Below are positions 13,191 through 13,707 of a stretch of 13,707 bases of DNA, piece after piece. The first letter of the stretch is position 1; every line of letters starts with the position of its first letter. Source of the stretch: Bacillota bacterium (GTDB taxonomy: Bacteria; Bacillota; Bacilli; Bacillales; Cytobacillaceae); contig JAUZPT010000035.1 of NCBI GenBank assembly GCA_030705745.1, positions 1 through 13,707 on the forward strand, read 5' to 3'. A model generated the notes under the pieces. The model did not search any database, was not told the origin of the DNA, and worked only from the letters and a program-made list of their open reading frames with translations. A program made the position numbers and the translations under genes.

Positions 13191-13707
13191 ACATGTTGTT
13201 TGGGCGATTGCCAAAAAGGACATGAAATCAATTACGAGCAATAGCCAGGTATGGATCGGATTTATCATTACTCCAATTTTATTTTGCATTATTTTGCCTG
13301 CAGGAATGATTTTGGCCGCTAAATATTTGCCTGTAACCGATTCAAATTTGATTCAAATGCTCCACAAAATTCTTAAAAGTCTGCCAGAGGGTGCTACTCG
13401 CCAAAAAATTGAATCGATAAATAAAGTCAATTATCAATTGAGTTATATCTTCATTAATTATTTATTGGGTTCTTTGTTTTTAATGATTCCTTGTTTGAAC
13501 TCGATGATGATTGCCGTAAACAGCTTTGTAAGTGAAAAAGAAGGAAGGACTCTGGAAAGCTTGTTATTTGCACCGATTTCTGTAAAAGAACTATTTGTTG
13601 GCAAGATGCTTGCTTCTTTCGTTCCAGTAATGGCTTTAACGATAGGAAGTTTTCTATGCTTCGTTCTAATTACAGATGTTCTTACCTATTCGATGTTTGA
13701 TTCTCCA
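13183..13707 (+). CDS. ABC-2 type permease (partial, cut at window end)
   Basis: The first 175 residues of the membrane partner of the preceding ATPase are present. A cytoplasmic N terminus (AKKDMKSITSNSQVW) leads into a first membrane segment (IGFIITPILFCIILPAGMIL). An external loop of about 60 residues is followed by a second segment. The coupling-helix motif EKEGRTLESLLFAPIS comes next, which is typical of NatB/ABC-2 permeases, and then a third segment (about residues 146-166). ATG 13183 has GAGGTGAT at 13171-13178 and overlaps the ATPase gene, so the two are translationally coupled. The frame is still open at 13707 and the rest lies outside. Confidence 0.88.
   Translation, partial: MNKHVVWAIAKKDMKSITSNSQVWIGFIITPILFCIILPAGMILAAKYLPVTDSNLIQMLHKILKSLPEGATRQKIESINKVNYQLSYIFINYLLGSLFLMIPCLNSMMIAVNSFVSEKEGRTLESLLFAPISVKELFVGKMLASFVPVMALTIGSFLCFVLITDVLTYSMFDSP

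Overview
The window looks like chromosomal DNA of a spore-forming, low-GC Bacillaceae species (Bacillus in the broad sense). The reasons are low GC content, strong AGGAGG-type ribosome binding sites, TTG/GTG starts, T-rich hairpin terminators, and close relatives of Bacillus BioY, NrnB and the sporulation protein RacA. I see no insertion sequence, phage gene, tRNA, rRNA or CRISPR array.

Layout. (1) 1-123: the 3' end of an unidentified plus-strand gene, followed by a bidirectional terminator. (2) 218-811, minus: bioY, the biotin transporter S component, with a clear BirA-type inverted repeat over its -35 box. (3) 1054-2298, plus: a DHH/DHHA1 phosphoesterase of the NrnB nano-RNase type. (4) 4074-2383, minus: a two-gene unit made of a MerR-type HTH protein with nine 18-residue coiled-coil repeats, then racA. 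A good match to a sigma-H promoter lies upstream of the pair. (5) 4358-4975, plus: a CoA-type NUDIX hydrolase with its own terminator. (6) 5207-11156: a formate module. A first FocA-type channel stands alone behind a sigma-B-like promoter. A small winged-helix gene faces it on the minus strand. Then come a second FocA paralogue, a large molybdopterin formate dehydrogenase, a DUF1641 subunit, a cysteine-free HMA-fold protein and a previously uncalled 46-residue CxxC/CxxC mini-protein, in a tightly packed operon that ends in a strong terminator. (7) 11362-13707, plus: a promoter whose spacer is a TetR-like palindrome, a DUF2306 membrane protein, and an ABC exporter (ATPase plus ABC-2 permease, cut by the window edge).

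How they work together. The formate module would let formate cross the membrane through two FNT channels. FdhF would oxidise it at a Mo/W-bis-MGD centre wired through several Fe-S clusters, with the DUF1641 protein as partner. The roles of the HMA-like and CxxC proteins are unknown and are the most novel part of the operon. The HTH/coiled-coil gene next to racA is the other good candidate for an undescribed function, because RacA anchors the chromosome at the cell pole during sporulation and the neighbour appears to share its regulation.
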